From: Pseudomonadota bacterium
GTDB taxonomy: Bacteria > Pseudomonadota > Gammaproteobacteria > Steroidobacterales > Steroidobacteraceae
NCBI GenBank assembly: GCA_023457495.1
Contig: JAEWLQ010000079.1
Location: 10,270 to 74,269 of the forward strand
Length of the DNA: 64,000 nt
Direction: 5' to 3'
The notes under the pieces are model-generated. The model had not been told where the DNA came from, did not search any database, and saw nothing but the letters and a program-made list of their open reading frames with translations. Made by a program: the position numbers and the translations under genes. Shown piece after piece: positions 59,755-64,000 of the stretch (position 1 is the stretch's first letter; each line of letters opens with the position of its first letter).

Positions 59755-61154
59755 TGAAACGCGGTTGGAAGATCGCCGCCGCTCTCGTGGCGGCCGTCTT
59801 CCCACCGCTCGCCGCGCTTGCCGGCGATCCGCAGGCGGGCAGCAAGGAGACCCCGGTGCGGCTGGTTACGCTCGAGCCGGGGCATTTCCACGCCGCGCTC
59901 GTGCAGAAGTACGCGCTGCCCGGAGTGTCTCCCGTCGTGCAGGTGTTCGCGCCGGCGGGCGAGGATCTCGATCAGCACCTGAAGCGGATCGAAAGTTTCA
60001 ATTCGCGAGCTGTCGATCCCACGCATTGGGTGGAGCAGGTCTACACCGGCGCGGACTACGTCGACAAGGCGTTGGGCACACTCGACTCGACACCGCGACG
60101 CGCGAATCCCACGGTGCTGGTCCTGTCGGGCAACAATGCGCGCAAGTCCGAATACATCGGCCGCGGCATCTACGCCGGCATGCACGTGCTCGCCGACAAG
60201 CCGATGATCATCAAGCCGGCGCAGCTCGAGGCGTTGCGGAAGAACTTCGCCGCCGCCGAGGCGCGCGGCGTGCTGCTGTACGACATCATGACCGAGCGCT
60301 TCGAGATCACGACGATGCTGCAGCGAGCGCTCTCGCAGCAGCGAGTCCTGTTCGGCACGCTGGAGAAGGGGACGCCGGAGAATCCGTCGATCACGAAGAT
60401 CAGCGTCCACAATTTTTCCAAGGTGGTGGCGGGCGCGCAGCTCAAGCGGCCGGAGTGGTTCTTCGATCCGGAGCAGCAGGGCGCGGGCATCGTGGACGTC
60501 ACGACGCACCTGGTCGATCTCGTGCAATGGGAGGCGTTTCCGGGCAAGGCGCTGTCGCCGTCGGATGCAAACGTGTTGAGCGCGCGGCGCTGGACGACGC
60601 CGGTCACACTCGAGCAGTTTGGTCGCGTGACCGGCGCGCAGAATTTTCCGGGCTTTCTCAAGCCATACATCCGGGATGGCGTATTGCAGGCGCCGGCGAA
60701 CGGCGAGTTCACGTACACCTTGAAGGGCGTGCATGCGCGGGTATCGGTGACGTGGGAGTTCGAGGCGCCACCGGGCGCCGGAGATACACATTTCTCCGTG
60801 ATGCGCGGCACGCGCGCGTCGCTCGTCATCAAGCAGGGTGCGGAGCAGGGCTACAAGCCCATGTTGTACATCGAGCGCGCGGCGTCGGTGACGCCGGCCC
60901 AGCATCAGCGAGCGCTACTCATGGCGATGAACGAGATTTCGAAGACCTGGCCCGGTGTCGATGTGAAGCGCGAAGGCGATCACTATGTCGTCACCGTGCC
61001 CGAGAAATATCGCGAAGGTCACGAGGCGCACTTCACCCAGGTCACCCGCAACTTCCTCGGCTACGTGCGGGCCGGCCGCCTGCCCGACTGGGAAGTGCCT
61101 AACATGATCACCAAGTACGCGACGATCATGCAGGCCTACGAGAAGAGCCAATGA
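59754..61154 (+). CDS. Exported putative oxidoreductase, Gfo/Idh-like with C-terminal extension
   Basis: 466 aa. Sec signal peptide (about 5-23, cleavage after ALA). The Rossmann-like part begins VRLVTLEPGHFHAALVQKYA and has YAGMHVLADKPMIIK, the family lysine-proline motif as DKP. The later GAGIVDVTTHLVDLVQWEAF corresponds to the substrate-site helix. The C-terminal region (from about 330) matches the oxidoreductase C-terminal domain seen in large secreted family members. ATG 59754 overlaps the upstream stop. Likely works with the preceding gene on a periplasmic sugar substrate; not proven. Confidence 0.85.
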   Translation: MKRGWKIAAALVAAVFPPLAALAGDPQAGSKETPVRLVTLEPGHFHAALVQKYALPGVSPVVQVFAPAGEDLDQHLKRIESFNSRAVDPTHWVEQVYTGADYVDKALGTLDSTPRRANPTVLVLSGNNARKSEYIGRGIYAGMHVLADKPMIIKPAQLEALRKNFAAAEARGVLLYDIMTERFEITTMLQRALSQQRVLFGTLEKGTPENPSITKISVHNFSKVVAGAQLKRPEWFFDPEQQGAGIVDVTTHLVDLVQWEAFPGKALSPSDANVLSARRWTTPVTLEQFGRVTGAQNFPGFLKPYIRDGVLQAPANGEFTYTLKGVHARVSVTWEFEAPPGAGDTHFSVMRGTRASLVIKQGAEQGYKPMLYIERAASVTPAQHQRALLMAMNEISKTWPGVDVKREGDHYVVTVPEKYREGHEAHFTQVTRNFLGYVRAGRLPDWEVPNMITKYATIMQAYEKSQ

Positions 61155-61333
61155 TCTGAAGTCACCCGGGATTTTCCTGCCAGGTACCGACCCGAGGTTG
61201 CACCGCGGGTGGGCTGGAAAATCCGCGAACGCGCGGCAACGGTGCACATTGCCATGTGAATGCAGCCTTGGCCGCGCATATTTCCTGCACGAATCTTGCA
61301 CTAACCGTACATTTACCGCTCGGAGCACCTTCC

Positions 61334-63872
<2,539 letters not shown>

Positions 63873-63874
<2 letters not shown>

Positions 63875-63916
63875 ATGGGGACATTCCTCGTTTCCTAGCA
63901 AACGGGGACAGACCTC
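63873..63916 (+). repeat. Single-armed copy of the 45977-46077 palindrome sequence
   Basis: 44 nt identical to 45977-46020 (the left arm plus ACCTC of the loop). Like the other copy it begins within a stop codon (TAA 63872-63874). The complementary right arm is absent; sequence after 63916 is unrelated. The remainder of the window to 64000 shows no gene I can support. Confidence 0.85.
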
Positions 63917-64000
63917 AGGGGGCTCGATGAGTCCCGGCGATGTTGTGTCAGCGTAGACGGCATGGCCGGCGCCCATGCGATGGGGTGTCGCTCCCGCGGC

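Overview
The window is GC-rich chromosomal DNA from a gammaproteobacterium. The strongest evidence is the block thrS-infC-rpmI-rplT-pheS-pheT-ihfA-merR, together with a TamA/TamB pair, IF-3 lacking an ordinary start codon, and a sigma factor/Ser-Thr kinase system of the kind common in Xanthomonadales, Nevskiales and Steroidobacter relatives. The lineage is inferred from gene content only; no database search was possible.

Layout. 1-9.5 kb: a HipB-like antitoxin cut by the window edge, then an apparent ECF sigma factor/Ser-Thr kinase regulon. It consists of a membrane Ser/Thr kinase, an ECF sigma factor and four exported proteins of unknown function. All four exported proteins are preceded by the same bipartite promoter element (TGAGCCGG-N15-CGCGT). 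This is the most interesting system in the window. 9.5-17 kb: housekeeping and stress genes (DUF2784 protein, PAS histidine kinase, DsbA-like protein, cupin, MsrA/MsrB, epoxide-hydrolase-like enzyme, AI-2E family permease, aspartate aminotransferase). 17-23.6 kb: a giant ELWxxDGT-repeat surface protein, UvrB, tRNA-Val(GAC), and a lipoprotein gene bracketed by the tRNA and a 33-nt copy of its 3' end, which looks like an integration scar. 23.7-29 kb: a 28-aa membrane peptide, TamA and TamB (outer-membrane assembly). 29-33.8 kb: two ferritin-like proteins and a membrane/epimerase cluster. 33.9-38.6 kb: Ku and LigD for bacterial end joining, with an overlapping oxidoreductase. 38.7-46 kb: the translation/IHF operon. 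46-48.6 kb: an SGLT-type symporter preceded by a perfect 39-bp palindrome, and a Rossmann-fold protein. 48.7-51 kb: tRNA-Pro(GGG) followed by debris (a ribbon-helix-helix fragment), a TonB-C lipoprotein, and a conserved hypothetical preceded by a promoter-hairpin-terminator leader. 51-55 kb: divergent signalling genes (receiver-histidine kinase; receiver-PAS-GAF-GGDEF-EAL with a degenerate GGDEF). 55-58.3 kb: a MacA/MacB-type export operon. 58.4-64 kb: two exported Gfo/Idh/MocA-type oxidoreductases and glycogen phosphorylase, followed by a second, single-armed copy of the 46-kb palindrome sequence.

How the parts work together. The first 9.5 kb would couple an envelope signal sensed by, or relayed through, the kinase to sigma-factor activation and production of four secreted proteins. 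The remainder is mainly core metabolism, envelope biogenesis and repair, with accessory DNA concentrated at the two tRNA genes.
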